The notes beneath the pieces are model-generated. The model worked only from the letters and a program-made list of their open reading frames with translations. It ran no database searches and was not told where the DNA came from. The position numbers and the translations under genes are program-made. A stretch of DNA of 64,000 bases from Mixophyes australis. Taxonomy: Eukaryota; Chordata; Amphibia; Anura; Limnodynastidae. Numbering within the stretch: position 1 is the first letter of the stretch; every line of letters starts with the position of its first letter. Shown piece after piece: positions 1-12,830 of the stretch. The stretch is taken from contig JAVHZZ010000006.1 in assembly GCA_036250195.1 (NCBI GenBank), positions 187,983,850 to 188,047,849 of the forward strand, read 5' to 3'.

Positions 1-837
1 AAATGATATATTCCATTTGCCTATTGAAATGGTGTGACCTGAAACTCAATTTGCAGAGTAGACACTCTACTCCAGGCCTGGGCCTTTCAATAAGAATCAA
101 TTTTTGTATTAAGTTTGAAAAGAGGAAACACAATGTTACAGTGTTGCAGACAGCACTTTGGGACGAGTGAAATGCTTCCCCAGATGACCCTACTGAACAG
201 GCCTTTTCCCACAGGATTATGGGAGAGGCGAGCCGAGTGTCTAGAGTATATTATAGAAAGAGAGAGTTGAATTTGAGGCTCCACTGTCTCTCTCAATGTC
301 TGTTAGCTCAGCACAATCATCCCCTTGTGAGAGAAACATGAAAGGCAGGAAGAGAGTGGAGTGGGGTAGAGCGAGAGATGGAGAAGGAGGAGGGTGCAGG
401 ATGTAATGGCTCGGGGAAGAGATTGCAATACAAGGAGAATAGATAAATATAGACAGAGAAATCTGATAGATGGTGTTTAGCAGAAATACAAAGAGGATGA
501 GGTAGTGAAAGACACAATGTCATCACCCAAGTATACGATAACTAACCTCATATACAAATATAGGTATCCGTTTTAATTAACAAAACAAAGGATGGCACAA
601 TGTTAATTTTAAAATAGATCACAGGAAGAGACAGAAAAATATTATTTATTACTTAACATTAACTGGAAACCATTTAAAGCATTCAGGGCACAAACGTCCC
701 GTTATCTGACTAATTCTAGGTGCTTTTATAGCTTTAAATAATTTCTAGTGCCATAAGTTTTTAAAAGTGTATTCAGTTCTGTTATTTTCATTTAAAAAAT
801 GTATTTAACTCTTTGATTTATGTAATATAGAAATATA
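1..837. other. no recognised feature
   Basis: AT-rich single-copy-looking sequence. Short open frames occur on the minus strand at 87-526, but they have no recognisable domain, splice context or codon signature. I see nothing else in it. Confidence 0.5.
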
Positions 838-1107
838 GGGCCTGATTCATTAAGGAAAGTAAGGCACAAAATGAGTATGTTTTTTCTGGAGGAAACCATG
901 TTACAATACAAGGGGTGCAAATTAATTTATTATTTTGCACATAGGTTGAATAGCTTTATATTTACACTGAAATTTAAAGTTGATGTAGGACATGCTCAAT
1001 CCCAACTATAAATATGTCCCCACATTTTAAATTTATCTCCCCCTCCAATGCAGCATGGTTTTGACAAGGTGTTACTATTTTTTTTTGCTTTACTTTTCTT
1101 AATGTTT
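838..1107. mobile_element. worn MITE, GGGCCTGATTCATTAAGG family
   Basis: The left end reads GGGCCTGATTCATTAAGG, the same end as the intact foldback element at 16300-16628. Internal phrases are also shared (ACCATGTTACAAT, AAGGGGTGCAAATTA, TTTTGCACATA). The right end is decayed: TTTGCTTTACTTTTCTTAATG still mirrors the left arm, but no clean terminus or target duplication can be read, so the right coordinate is approximate. Confidence 0.55.
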
Positions 1108-3589
1108 TATGATACATACATTATATAAAATCAGCCTTTTCCTTTCCCAGAATTAGAAATGTAAAGTTATTTATATTTATCTGCACTCTACATAGTGAGA
1201 TTGATACAGACTTTAAGTTACTGTACTAAGTAGATAGATAACTTTGCTAGGGCCCTGCCATTTTCACCATTAAAACATGTCAGGTCACATTGCTGATGAA
1301 TCATACAGGTCTTTAAACTGGACCTGTCAGGCCTAAATAAAACACTCTTAGAGAATGTCTTTAACCATAGTGTCCCATGAAAAGTATATGTTGCCTGGTA
1401 TGACAAAGCGAGTTTGATAACACCTTTACCAGCCTATCCCTCGTTTCTCCCAAAATGTGGATTATATCATGTACTTTTTATAGCCCTGGTTTTGATCCCC
1501 AGTTCACCAGAGTACAACTGCAGTGTCTAATTACATGTGGATAAGGGGACATTGTAGCTCATTGTAAATATGTATATTGTTTATTGTATATTGTTGATAT
1601 TGCAGTGAAACTGTTATTCATTGTTCTTAAAGTAAAGCCAGGTGGGTTATGGGTCAGGATGAGATTCCAGGATACAGGTTAGGGGGCTGTACCTACATTC
1701 ATTCATTCTCCCCCTTCTTTCTCTGCAGGAAGCAAGGGACAGCTGGGGACCCTGTGACATGACAAAGTATTGGAAGGGGTTACTTTCAGGAGGGGCTGAC
1801 TGATATCTTATATCTGAAGTTGGGGAAGGCCAATTAGTATCCATTGTTCTCCAAAGGACTAGTCAAGACATTTTGTCTGCAACTCAGCAGGGGAGTTCAT
1901 TTCCACTGCCCCCCCCCCCCTTCCTCCAGCCCCCTGATCCAGCACCCACCAATGTTTAAGAGAGAGAGTCAGGGGTTTATCCAGGGAGGAGAAAACAATG
2001 TGGAATATGGAAATCTGACCCTGCATATAAGGAACCAGTTGAGGGGAGGAGGGGTGTTCATTCTGTGGATTGATGGCTGGAAGCTGCAGAGTGACTGGTT
2101 CAAGTTGCCGTTCTCTACCAGTGAACTACATCTGCAGATCCATGGGTCTTCCAAGTCAGGACAGCCAGGTGACTGTAACTCCTTAAGCTAGTGGTGTAAG
2201 GGACAAATGATGTGGTAAACCTGCCTGGTATTTATTTACTGTTTGTATATAAAATTCTAGTGTTGTTATTTTTTTTACAATAAATGTACTGTTGTACATT
2301 TCTAACTTCATTTGCTTGAGTGACTATACAAACCCTAGAAGGTACTGGGTAGGCTTCCATAGCATAGTAAGGCATTCCTTGTTGGCCAGCCAGCGTGAAG
2401 TGGGTAGAATTAGGCCAGAAAACCCGGTATCTTCACACCTGGCAAGATAGAATCCATAGGAAGAAATGTACCGGTTTCCAGTCAGTATTCTCATCTGGCA
2501 TCTCCCAATGCTTGCAACACAAGGGATAACCCTCTTTTCGAGTTGTGTCCCTAACTAAATGGGCAATATTAGATATTTTCAATAATTTTCATGAAGAGGG
2601 ACTAATATATAGTTCATTTAATTTCTTGCTTGACAGATGTTTTTTAGAAGATCTTTAGAGCAGGTGGACATATTGATGATTTGGAGGATCATATCTAGCC
2701 CACAGACTGAAATGTCCTGAATGAAATGAATGAAAAGGGACAGATATATTTGGCTTGTATTTCCCCACTCCATTAATACAGTTGCAGAAGTCATCTTTCT
2801 TTTCCCTCAAAAAGAAATGTCTGCAGAATTTGTCTTCTCCGTATTTTTTTGCATTGATGTAGCCATGGTTTGAAATACAAGCAAGAAAGAGGAGGCATTT
2901 TAAATAGCAAACATTGTGTATAGCAATTTGAAATACCAATCAGAAAAAGTTACATTTTATGGAGAGGGATCTTACTTAAAGGACTAGGAAACCTCTGTCC
3001 ACAACACAATATTTATCACAGTGAGACTGGGGGGCTCGGCGGTAGTGGGTCATACTTATCTGGATAGGTCATGTGTCATCATGAGAGGTGATCACATGAC
3101 GACACGTAGATGAGCCATCCAATCCCCGGTGTTGCCAAATTACCTGGTTGCATTTCCTATAACCTTTTACACTTTTACCTGCAGTATTATTTTACTTGCT
3201 AAGCCTGTGTCTGTTGCTAGGTCACTATGGACTTGAATCTTTAATATATGATCGTCAGGGTATAAAAGGCTCTTACTAAATGTATCTTATTATTCTTTCC
3301 ATTGAGCATAATCATAAAACTATATACTCCCTAATCTTTAGGAACAACTGGTTCCCTTTAATACCTCATTTTTTAAAGATCTAAACTTGTAAATGTCTAG
3401 GCGGATAACAATAGATTATGTGCTCACTCCGTTGTCCTTCCCTCCCCCCTCTTCTTCTTATATCTCTATTAAAATATGTCCTTAAACGGTTTTATTTATT
3501 TTAAGACATTCCTAGGGAGTATTTCCCTTCATTGAAGTATTAGGCCCAGAGGTGAAAATCCCACAGAGAACAGACCTAACAGGCACTGT
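1108..3589. other. no recognised gene; poly(C) run
   Basis: No protein domain or repeat family was recognised. A 13-base C run lies at about 1909-1921. A 115-codon open frame at 1844-2191 crosses it and has low-complexity, unrecognisable content, so I do not call it a gene. AATAAA-like strings occur near 2279, but no transcript structure supports them. Confidence 0.45.
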
Positions 3590-3788
3590 AGAGATAACTA
3601 CTAAGTTTTACAGAAATACAACCCTACATATAAACTATCAGATAGAGACGACTTAAACAGAAATACAACTCTATGAACGCACTACATTATAAAGAAATAT
3701 GACCCTGTCTACATACCATCAGATAGACTATATTTTACAAAACTAGGACCCTACTTACTAAATACTAGAGACTGCATTATACAGAATT

Positions 3789-3943
3789 CAGAGGCGGAAC
3801 TAGCGAGCTGTGGGCCTTGCAGGTAGGCGGGGAGGAGGGAACCGGGGCCCCCGACCCTCTGCATCTGCCATGCAGCAGGCCCCATTATCTCCATGGGCCT
3901 GCAGTGCACTGCACATACTGCACCAATTGTAGATCCGCCACTG
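3789..3943. mobile_element. short non-autonomous hAT element (MITE)
   Basis: The ends are CAGAGGCGGAACTAG on the left and GTAGATCCGCCACTG on the right, which are inverted repeats of the CAG...CTG type. The flanking 8-mers are ACAGAATT and ACAGATAT, 6 of 8 identical, consistent with an aged 8-bp hAT duplication. The element is 155 bp with no coding sequence. A related GGGGCCCACATTTCGCTAGTT...CGCCTCTG stretch lies at 37278-37310. Confidence 0.65.
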
Positions 3944-4067
3944 ACAGATATATTTCCCAACATACAAACCATCAGATACTCTCTACATCAGATTCAGATG
4001 AAGACCCCTCAGTGTTCTAGGCAAAATACTCGTTTGGGGTCCTCCCCACTTTTATCTAATATATATG

Positions 4068-4775
4068 TCATCATCATAATTTATTTATATAGCGCCAACA
4101 TATTCCGTAGCGCTTTACAATTGGGGACAAACATAGTAAACTAATAAACAAACTGGGTAAAACTGACAAAGAGGTGAGAAGGCCCTGCTGGCAAGCTTAC
4201 AATCTATTGGACAATGGGAGTTTGACACATGAGGTTAAGTCTACATTTGCAGTCGGCCCAGCCAGACTGCAAAGGTAAAAGTGACTCATAAGCTAAATGA
4301 TCCTGTCACACAACAAAGGTGGTCAAGGGGTAGTTGTATAACAGGTGGTCATAGGGTAATGTAGCGAGGTTAAGAGGGTGGTTGAGGAATATTATAAGCT
4401 TGTCTGAAGAGGTGGGTTTTCAGAGAACGCTTGAAAGCTTGTAGACTAGAGGAGAGTCTTATTGTGCGAGGGAGAGAATTCGATAGAGTGGGTGCAGCCC
4501 GGAAAAAGTCCTGTAATCGGGAATGGGAGGATGTAATGAGTGTGGATGAGAGACGCAGATCTTATGCAGAACGGAGTTGCCGAGTTGGGAGATATTTTGT
4601 GACAAGAGAGGAGATGTATGTTGGTGCAGCTTTGTTGATGGCCTTGTAGGTTAGTAAGAGTATTTTATATTGGTTTTGGTAGAAAACAGGCAACCAGTGT
4701 GGAGACATACAGAGTGATTCAACAGAGGAATAACGATTTGCAAGGAAAATCAATCTTGCCAGAGCGTGCAAAATA
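4068..4775 (-). mobile_element. L2/CR1-like LINE 3' fragment
   Basis: On the minus strand the piece encodes a decayed reverse-transcriptase C-terminus, with a motif of the type HWLPV-x7-KILLLTYKA followed by PTYISSLV and LRSA, typical of vertebrate L2/CR1/Rex LINEs. It ends in TTGTAAAGCGCTACGGAATA, then GGCGCTATATAAATAAAT and an ATG-type tail at 4068. It is 5'-truncated. A TATAGA microsatellite (about 4776-4822) separates it from the next insertion. Confidence 0.7.
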
Positions 4776-4824
4776 GATATATATATAGATATAGATACAG
4801 ATATGTATATATATATAGATATAC

Positions 4825-5353
4825 AACAGCAACTTTTCCCGACCATCCAAGTACAATTTGGTGATGAACAATGCCTTTTCCAGCATGATGGAGCACCTTG
4901 CCATAAGGCAAAAGTGATAACTAAGTGGCTTGGGGATCAAAACACCTAAATTTTGGGTCCCTGGTCAGGAAACTCCCCAGACCTTAATCCCATTGAGAAC
5001 TTGTGGTCAATCTTCAAGAGGCGGGTGGACAAACAAAAACCCACAAATTCTGACAAACTCCAAGCATTGATTAGGCAAGAATGGGCGGCCATAAATCAGT
5101 AGGTCGCAAGAAGTTGATTGACAGCATGCCAGGGCGAATTGCAGAGGTCTTCAAAAAGAAGGGTCAACACTGCAAATATTGACTCTTTGCATAAACTTAA
5201 TGTAATTGTCAATAAAAGCCTTTGACATTAATGAAATGCTTGTAATTGTACTTCAGTATACCATAGCAACAGCTGACAATAAAAACACTCCAGCACCAAA
5301 CTATGTTGAAACCAATACTTGTGTTATTCTCTAAACTTTTGGCCATGACTGTA
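4825..5353 (+). mobile_element. Tc1/mariner element, 3' part only (family A)
   Basis: This encodes the C-terminal part of a Tc1 transposase with QHDGAPCHKAKV (second catalytic Asp) and LNPIENLWSI (third acidic residue, Glu retained). Stops and frameshifts break it. The right end TTGGCCATGACTGTA is the same terminal repeat as in the two-ended copy at 59001-60189. The left part is missing, and the sequence starts abruptly after a TATA-rich microsatellite. Confidence 0.8.
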
Positions 5354-5555
5354 CAGACAAACCATCAAATAGAAACTACATTACAAGCCTTCATACAAAC
5401 CATCAGTTATAAACTATAGTATACAGAAATACCACACTATATGCAAACAACCGTATAGACACTACATTATACAGAAATACCAACTTGTATATAAACCATC
5501 AGATACACACATCATACAGAAGTACAAACCCACACACAAACCATCATTGAGATAT

Positions 5556-5677
5556 CATACTCAATTGGTGGAAGATAGTCCTGTGTTTACAGGAAGCACC
5601 AATTTGCGTAAATATTATAGCTTATGCTTCACGACTGTTATATGTTTGGCTATATAAATGCCAGTATTCTTTAAAAT

Positions 5678-5733
<56 letters not shown>

Positions 5734-6493
5734 AGCCCAATGAATACTTTTTATATTATTATCTTAAAAGGCTGGTGCCGGCTTCTATTTTATCTAGATG
5801 CAGATATAGAGACGTAGAAAAAGAGAGACCGTAATAAGTAATAATGAATAATACAGTCCCATCTATTCCTTCCATATCTCTCTCTTTCCCATGTCAGGAT
5901 GAAAAAGGAGGACAGGGAGTTTTTATAGCAATAAGTGAGCTCTGAGGTTAATTGTGAAAATCAATGCAATGTCTGAATGCTGTGGAGGAGGGGCTGGGAC
6001 TGGTATTAGCAGATATATTAGTAATTGGAGGTCAGCAGCAGCAGCAGCACAGACAGAACTAAACAAGAAGCTGTATATAATGCAGACAGTGTAAAAATAG
6101 AAAACACCAGCAGAATCCTATCAAAGCGAATATTGCTGTTCAAAATAATATAAATATAAACCATGACTGTTGAAGGAAGAGTTAAGGATAATTAATGATA
6201 AGAAAGCAGAGTTAGCAGATGAGACGGTAGCTAAGGTTTAGAAAAACTTTGCTGCAGCGGGACCAACTTAGCAAATTCACCAAATAGGAGTCCCTGGGAG
6301 GCCGTTATGAATGAAGAAAAATACGTTTTCAGTGCAGTCTTTTTTTACGCAAATGTGCCTATTATTTTTTTTCAGCTTTAAAGAGTACCTAAAGGTATTC
6401 CAGTAACAGTAGTGAACATATAACCACCACCTCTTAATTGGTGGGAAAATTGTGTGAATTTAAATTATTAAAATATGCCATCCCTGAAAATGA
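5556..6493. other. (TA)n microsatellite and unassigned sequence
   Basis: A (TA)24 run lies at 5684-5731. The stretch 5935-6110 is less AT-rich, with GGAGGAGGGGCTGGGACTGG and a (CAG)5 run. It looks unlike the surrounding repeats and could be an untranslated exon or regulatory sequence, but there is no reading frame or paired splice signal to support that. Confidence 0.4.
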
Positions 6494-6498
6494 TCCCG

Positions 6499-6532
<34 letters not shown>

Positions 6533-6770
6533 GTTGTTGTTGTTGATTTGTAAAGCGCCACAGTGCTCCACAGCGCTGGAGAGTGGAGAAAACAAAGCAT
6601 AGAACGTAGACAAAATAATTGCAGATGTGAAAGCAAAGGGTAAGGGGCAACGTTCTTGTGAGAGCGCTTACAATCTAGTAGGGAAAGGGTTTAGCTAAGA
6701 GAAGACAAGGGTAGCTGTAACTAAGAAAGGTATGAGTAGGAGGCTGACAGATGCGGAGCAGTACACCACT
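6494..6770 (-). mobile_element. LINE/SINE 3'-tail fragment with (TTA)n(TTG)n
   Basis: A trinucleotide run at 6500-6547 (ATT then GTT) is followed by GATTTGTAAAGCGCCACAGTG and, further on, GCGCTTACAATCTAGTAGGG. These are the tail elements also seen at 4068, 28872, 42806 and 58515. The orientation is minus, with the microsatellite at the 3' end. No coding sequence remains. Confidence 0.5.
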
Positions 6771-6911
6771 GGGCACAGTACACCGGATCTTCTGGAAACT
6801 AGCAGTGCTTCCATATTGTTATTTAAAAATAGCTATTTTTACTGCTATATTGAATGCCTCATGGTCTTCAACCCAAAAATTATGATTGGTCTCCAGTGAC
6901 TATCTTACTGC

Positions 6912-6988
6912 TCAAGTTATTAATATTAGGTAAAGCACTACAGGAATATGTTGGAGCTATATAAATAAATGATGATGATGATGATTAA
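6912..6988 (+). mobile_element. LINE 3' tail with (ATG)n
   Basis: GGTAAAGCACTACAGGAATA and TGGAGCTATATAAATAAA precede (TGA)n. This is the plus-strand form of the tail seen at 4068. It points toward the tail at 6494-6770, so two tail-bearing copies lie body to body. Confidence 0.5.
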
Positions 6989-8239
6989 GTGTATCATTCC
7001 AAAACTATATTAATGTGTCATATATCTATTTACCTATGCAGGTGCCCATGCATCCTACTAGGAGGACTGTCCATACTGTGTGTTTAATGGTTTAATAGGA
7101 TACCTAATATGCATTTAAAACACAAAGCCAATTGTGTACATTAGAAAGTACACCCCATTGTTCCTAATATTATTTTATAATTTTCATTTCTCAAACGCCA
7201 CTTTTCACTCAGTTCTCTCATCTATGGTGTATATTGGTCCACATTCTCAAATATCTCTAAACCACTCAGCTTGGCTTCCTCTTCCGACATAGCTAATACT
7301 ATATTGTAAAACATACAGATCCCTGTGGATTCATACAACAACTCTACTGAATCCAGACTTTGGCTTTTCTCAATGGACTGTGTTTCCCACACAGTGATGG
7401 ACATTGCCTTAACCTTGAATGATCCCACTAATCAACTTTCCTTCCTACTTATATCATGCCAATGACAAACTGCACATGGACACTGACTATCCTGGGCTAA
7501 ATTCCCACTTTTACAGATCACTAAAACCATTCTACTCGTCTATCATCACTGTTTCCAGTTCTTACATGACAGCCTAGTACAGCAGAGAGAGAGCAGACCC
7601 CGATGACAAGCCTCAACTGTTGTACATGTTGCCTGCAAATATGCTCATACAGTACATAACTGGAGACAATCCTCCCAAAACTTTCTTCTAATATTTTAGA
7701 AATACTTAAAGTGAGACTGTCACCTATATACAGTGGAAGCTGTACCAATATTCAGCCTATGACTTCACTTGGTGTGACATCCCTGAGACTTCCTGCCTCC
7801 ACCCTATGGGGGTGATGTGTCAACTTAAATGAGTCTCTCATTTTAAATTAATTTCTGGACTTAGATGTTCCTGTTTCTCACTGATACCCCTCCAATCTCA
7901 AGAATAACCAAAATAATTCTCACCAGCAAATTAGAGAACATGAAGAATAACTGACAGGCACTAAAGATTCTGCTTGTATTTTGTTCTATTGTTAAGCTGT
8001 AGCTCAACAATCCCTATTCTGTCGTCTATGGCTAAATAGGAGCTATCCGAAGAAGGACTAAGAGCACAGCAACACAATTAATAAAAAAGGTTCTAAAAGG
8101 ATCTTAAGAGAACTATAAAAACTACATGAAAAATCATACATGACAAATGGCCAAAGTGCAGTGCAGAATCAGCTTTGCCCCGTTGTGCAACTCAGTTTGC
8201 GTAAGTGCACCTAGATTTTCACCAAAACAACTAGGTATA
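6989..8239. other. no recognised feature
   Basis: Minus-strand open frames of 68 and 75 codons (7222-7428, 7521-7748) match no domain I know and carry no splice evidence. Nothing else was recognised. Confidence 0.4.
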
Positions 8240-8930
8240 TGGAGAAAAATGGAGGCATTTGCAAAAGAGGAGAAGTTTGCACATGCTCAGATGAAAAGTT
8301 GAGCAGAGGGAGGGTATTCCTTACAAAGTATGACATAGGTGTTCTGGTGCACATAGTGCACATAGTTTTTCAAAGCACTACAAAAAAATGTGTTTTTATT
8401 TTGAAGAGCAAAATGATTGGATAGAGGGTGCTCATTTTTAGGGGTGTATCTTTCTGTGCGGTGGAGCACACAGCCATTTTAAGTCTGCAAAAAAGACTTA
8501 GCTCAGAGTTGTCAGTCTTCAGGTCTCACCCTATACTTTTTCATCTACTTTTTGCATTTCAGCAGAGAAGCACGTTTCTAAGCACTGTCTGAGCAGTGTA
8601 ATAAAAAGCTTCATATAGAAAAAGTCACTCTTATGGTTAATTTACACTATAAATGATACTAAAAAAGCAGCATTTTAGGAGAAAAGTGTAAAAGTTTAAC
8701 TTAATGAAAATAGTGGTTCTAAAGTGGTAGGAGGTTGGTCTTTGATACAACATTCCCACGTTTGCACTGTGTACCTCATCCGATTTTTCTGCCTCACCAT
8801 ACACCAAGGTGCACTTCTACTTTTTGGAGGTGTCTCCTGAGGGCACAGAGTAGATGTGTCCCTTGATGTGTGCTGGGTGGAACACCTAGATGTCACAGTG
8901 TAAAACCAAGGTTTTATGTAGTGCATGTCG
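8240..8930 (+). repeat. unnamed old interspersed repeat, copy A
   Basis: This aligns by eye with 18050-18985 (same strand) and, in reverse, with 57020-57265. Shared landmarks are CACAGCCATTTT, CAGGTCTCA-CCTATA, TTCTAAAGTGGTAGGAGGTTGG, AAGGTGCACTTCTAC and AAAACCAAGGT. No conserved reading frame survives in all copies. I do not recognise the family, and its ends are not defined. Confidence 0.55.
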
Positions 8931-11189
8931 AGTCCTCTTTGTAAATGAAGTCAACTGTGAAAATAATTCAGTCAATCAGTCAGTTAATAGTGCAGTTCTA
9001 GTGGAGGGACCCCAGTATATTGCTATGGGGCTTAATCCCATTAAAGTGTTACTTTAATTCATGCAATCCACAATTTGATTGTACAAACAGATTAATAATA
9101 AAACAGGTACAATAATACCTTGGAAACATAACATCACTTAAATATCCATCCGCACAGCAAGGGAATAGTACCTAGTTTGGCCAGTTAGCCAGCTTTTAGA
9201 TCATTTAAGAGACAGACACATCCACCATATTTTGAAAAACTATGTTGTTTGCTTATCTCTCGAAAGCCCACCATAGGCTATTTTTTTTATCAAATGGATG
9301 TGCAGAGAAATTCACATGATGCGGAAGCCAATTGCTTTTGTTCAATCTTATACTCTGCTTTAAAAGTAAGCAGAGAAAAAAAATCTGTATTGGCCACAGA
9401 GCTGTGAGCCTCAGGTGATGGCCCGCAGTCCACCTGTTGACCATCACTGCTCTGCAGTGTGGTCTAATGTTACATGTCAATGGTATACACTCCCAAACAA
9501 AGCTCATTTGTGCAGCTCATATTTTTTATTTTTTTTCTAAATTTCCATTTCTTGCACCCATAACATGAAAAGGAATGAAGCCACAATGTGACACTCAGAA
9601 AAGACGCATAGAACACGCTTATAGAGCTTTTTGGTAAACATTTCTTTTTCTATTTCATTTCTATAGCTCTTATTTTTGAACTTTTTTTTTTATAAATGAA
9701 CCCAATGAGATACGACAGTACCACTTTAAATAGATAAGTGCTAGATATTAGTTGCTGAATGTGTGGCTCATTCATGTAAATTAACCTCTTTACACTTAAT
9801 GATCTAATTCCCCATCCAATCTTGATGACTTCACACTCCCCATATTATGTTGTGATATATAGGAACAAGGCAGAATTATACGTCCTAATGAGATCACGTG
9901 CTATTCTAGCTAAGAGGATCAAACTCATTGTCATCTCCTAGTTGGCTCTTGCCCTGTATTCATCCCATCACAAAGAAACATTAAAATCCCCTCTTTTATT
10001 GTAAGCGAGTGTGTGGAGTTTTGCCAATGAGTTAAGTATGAATCATCGTGTCATTTTCCCTATTTCCAATCCTACAAGCAATGACCGGAACGCTTTCTCA
10101 GCATATTCTTTGTTCGAGGAATGAGCAGGAAAAAAAAACCAGAAAAACTTCCAATTATATATCCGAAGGATTTTTCTAATTTTGTCTCCTTGGTGTTGCA
10201 TTAATAGAATTGACTGAGAGTTTTTCCATACCAGTCAATAAGAATGCTGTACATTACTTTGTACAGAACACACCAGCAGCCCATAATCTAATTTTGGAAA
10301 ACATAAACTGCAGGGGTAGGATGGGCTGCTAATCTGGTTGTAATCGTTTAGAGGGAAATATACTCTTTTTAACAGTCGTTTTAAGTGGTCGTAAGAGGCT
10401 GATAAAATGGATAAAGAGGTTTCTTCTTTAAAGTAACATAATACTAAAAAGTATTACAGTTAGGAATACATTTGTGCTGCAGTATATATATTAACAGAGA
10501 CCGGATAAGGTCTACATTACCCATACAACACAGCTGAAGGTTTTCTTGTCACAATAGTGTATACCTAACTTGAATAGCAACATAGAACTTTATTATATGC
10601 TTTCTTTTCCAATATTATTAGCCATTTAATTGAAGTATATGGATAATGTTAATATGATCAACACTTGCAATATTTTCCATAGTATATGCATGGTAGAAAT
10701 TATATTGCACGTGATTGAAATTGATCACTTAGCTTAATTGTGTATTAATTTATCCCTACCACAAGCTGGCAAACTTAGGTATGATCCTTGTTTGCTTTGT
10801 CAGCTCAAAAAGTTATTTGCACTGGGCATGGCAGAGCAGAGGGCACATCATCACACTACCTAGTAATGAAGGCTGGATTGGAGAGACCCTACACCCTAAG
10901 AACTCTGCAAGAGTCTCCATATTTCAAAGAGGAGAGTGTCCTCTTCCAAGTAAAATGTAAAGGTAATAAGTTGCTGCCAAAATGACAACCAAGCCTCAAC
11001 CTTACAAAGGAGGAGACTAACCATCTAAATACTAACCCTTGGCTGAAGTCTGCACCTGAGCCAAGAGTATTAACCATAGACCTATCTCAAGACCTAATCC
11101 AACCCTAACATAAACCTGGGTCTAAAACACTTACTATTTGTACCAGTGAAAAACTTTTTGTAGCTATCAAGAAAACATGACAGATCTTT
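8931..11189. other. no recognised gene; possible hAT-like scrap
   Basis: A minus-strand phrase CAGTGATGGTCAACAGGTGG ends near 9456 and resembles one end of a hAT MITE, but no partner end or target duplication is visible. The rest is AT-rich sequence without recognisable content. Confidence 0.35.
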
Positions 11190-12830
11190 TGATTGAAAAA
11201 ATACCTTTATTTTATATAAAGGTACAAAAAAAACATACATTACATTCAAGTGTACTGCGTCGCAGCGCAGCTGTAAGCACAATACACAGTGAAAACATAA
11301 TTAGACACACTTTTTAGTACAAAACAAGACATAAGGTACAAGATATGACACCCTACACTACACATTAAGTACTGAACTAACCATGCATCACTTTAACAAC
11401 ACAACAGTTTCAAACAAGCAATGGCTATGAGGGGAAGGTAGTTTAAAGGGGAAGGGGGGAGAGAGATCACTGACCCAAAGCTTTATTGAAGCACAGACAC
11501 ATATAAAGGGACGGTGAATAAATTAAGGCAAAACATATCAACAAAACTTCAAACAGTGGTGGGTGAATGGGTTGGAGGGGGTAAGGGAGTAAGAGAGGGG
11601 GTAAGAGAGTCGCAGGCCCAAAGCTTTATTGAAAAACAGACACATAAGGTGAAGAAGGAGACAAAATCATTCACCCTCCTCTTCCTCAGGACTGTCACTA
11701 GTGTTATAGTCTCTTAGCAGACTGCGTGACCAGCCTGCGACAGTCCTGGATAGACATCTTCTCCCTTTTCAAAATGAGGCAATTTCTGGCTAGCCATATA
11801 GCGTCCTTAAAACAGTTCATAAGGTGCCTGGCCTCGTGGATTGCACTAAGAGTGTGGGTCCCAGGAAATAATTCTTAAAATACGGAATGGTATGAAAGGT
11901 GGGCACACTGTCTTTTAGTTCATGTTCCAAGGCATCTAACAGTGCCTGTGTAGTAGGGCAGTCCCAATATATATGCTGAGCTGTTTCCCTTCTGGTTATG
12001 CAGAAAGGGCAGTGAACATATCTGCACAGGTTCCAGGAGTGCATGAATGTCCTGAGAGGCAGACCCCCCTGGATAGCTATCCATGCAATGTATTTATGTC
12101 TATTAGTCAGCCTCTTAGAGGCCACATTCTCCCACACGTGTTTTGCTGTTGCAGCAGGGAGCCCTGGAACAGACTCCATAACATCTTTACGATGAGCTTG
12201 TAGATAGTTTTTGGTTTCCACAGGTCTGGTTTAAGTCCCACCAGATGTTGTTCCCTCAGAAATTGTCAAACATCCAGGTAAAACCAAGGTGTAGTCCAGT
12301 TGTAAGGAAAGGAGCTGTCCTACTTGTCCTAGCCATTGGCCCTCCAAAGAGGTATCAGGAAAAAGCCAGACATGGACTTCCCAAAGTGTTCTTTTCAAGA
12401 GTACTGCGGATACAGTGACACACAAAAAAGGCTTGCAGTATGGTGGGGATATTGGGTATCGCTTCCTGAGCTTTGTGAGGTTATTTGTACATAACCGACC
12501 ACTTCATTTTGGAGACCGAGAGGAAATTCAAGACTGGCCTCGTGATACAGACCACAGCAAGAGGTGGCCAAGCTTGGGCCATGTACTGCAGAATGGGAAG
12601 AATCAGGTGGCGCATCACTAGTGCTTTCCCATTGATGGTGAGGTCTCTAAGACTCCACAAACCAATCTTCTGATGAACTGTCGCCAGTCTTTCTTCCCAA
12701 AACATGACAGATACATAAAGTATACAGACACAAGTTCCCCTTGTTCTTTGTAAAGAGGTTTGGAGGCCAACTAATGTGATCTTTGCTATGGGCCATCTAA
12801 TATCTTGAAGTGGCGCTGACCAGTTTTTAG
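11190..12830 (-). mobile_element. Tx1/L1-like LINE, 3' portion, decayed
   Basis: Minus-strand frames at 12705-12481 and 12221-11817 read as the region after the reverse transcriptase of Tx1/L1-type ORF2. They show WSLRDLTINGKALVMRHLIL, then a C-terminal zinc-knuckle-like block with CPFC, ETAQHIYWDCP and surrounding aromatic residues. The frames are separated by shifts, so it is a fossil. Downstream the 3' UTR contains a direct repeat (CCCAAAGCTTTATTGAA at about 11475 and 11617), each carrying a minus-strand AATAAAG. A further AATAAA-like end lies near 11200. The reverse-transcriptase core itself is absent. Confidence 0.6.

Larger units (their letters stand above)
3590..5555. repeat. degenerate ~45-bp minisatellite, interrupted by three insertions
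   Basis: Variants of a unit containing CAGAAATACAACCCTACATA and AACCATCAGATAGA recur at 3605-3788, 3944-4010 and 5354-5555, with spacing of roughly 36-47 bp. The units are strongly diverged. The array is split by a hAT MITE (3789-3943), a LINE fragment (4068-4775) and a Tc1 fragment (4825-5353). Units resume after each insertion. Confidence 0.55.

Noticed and set aside
1844..2191. 115-codon plus-strand open frame
   Set aside because: It crosses a poly(C) run and has no recognisable domain, splice signal or codon pattern.
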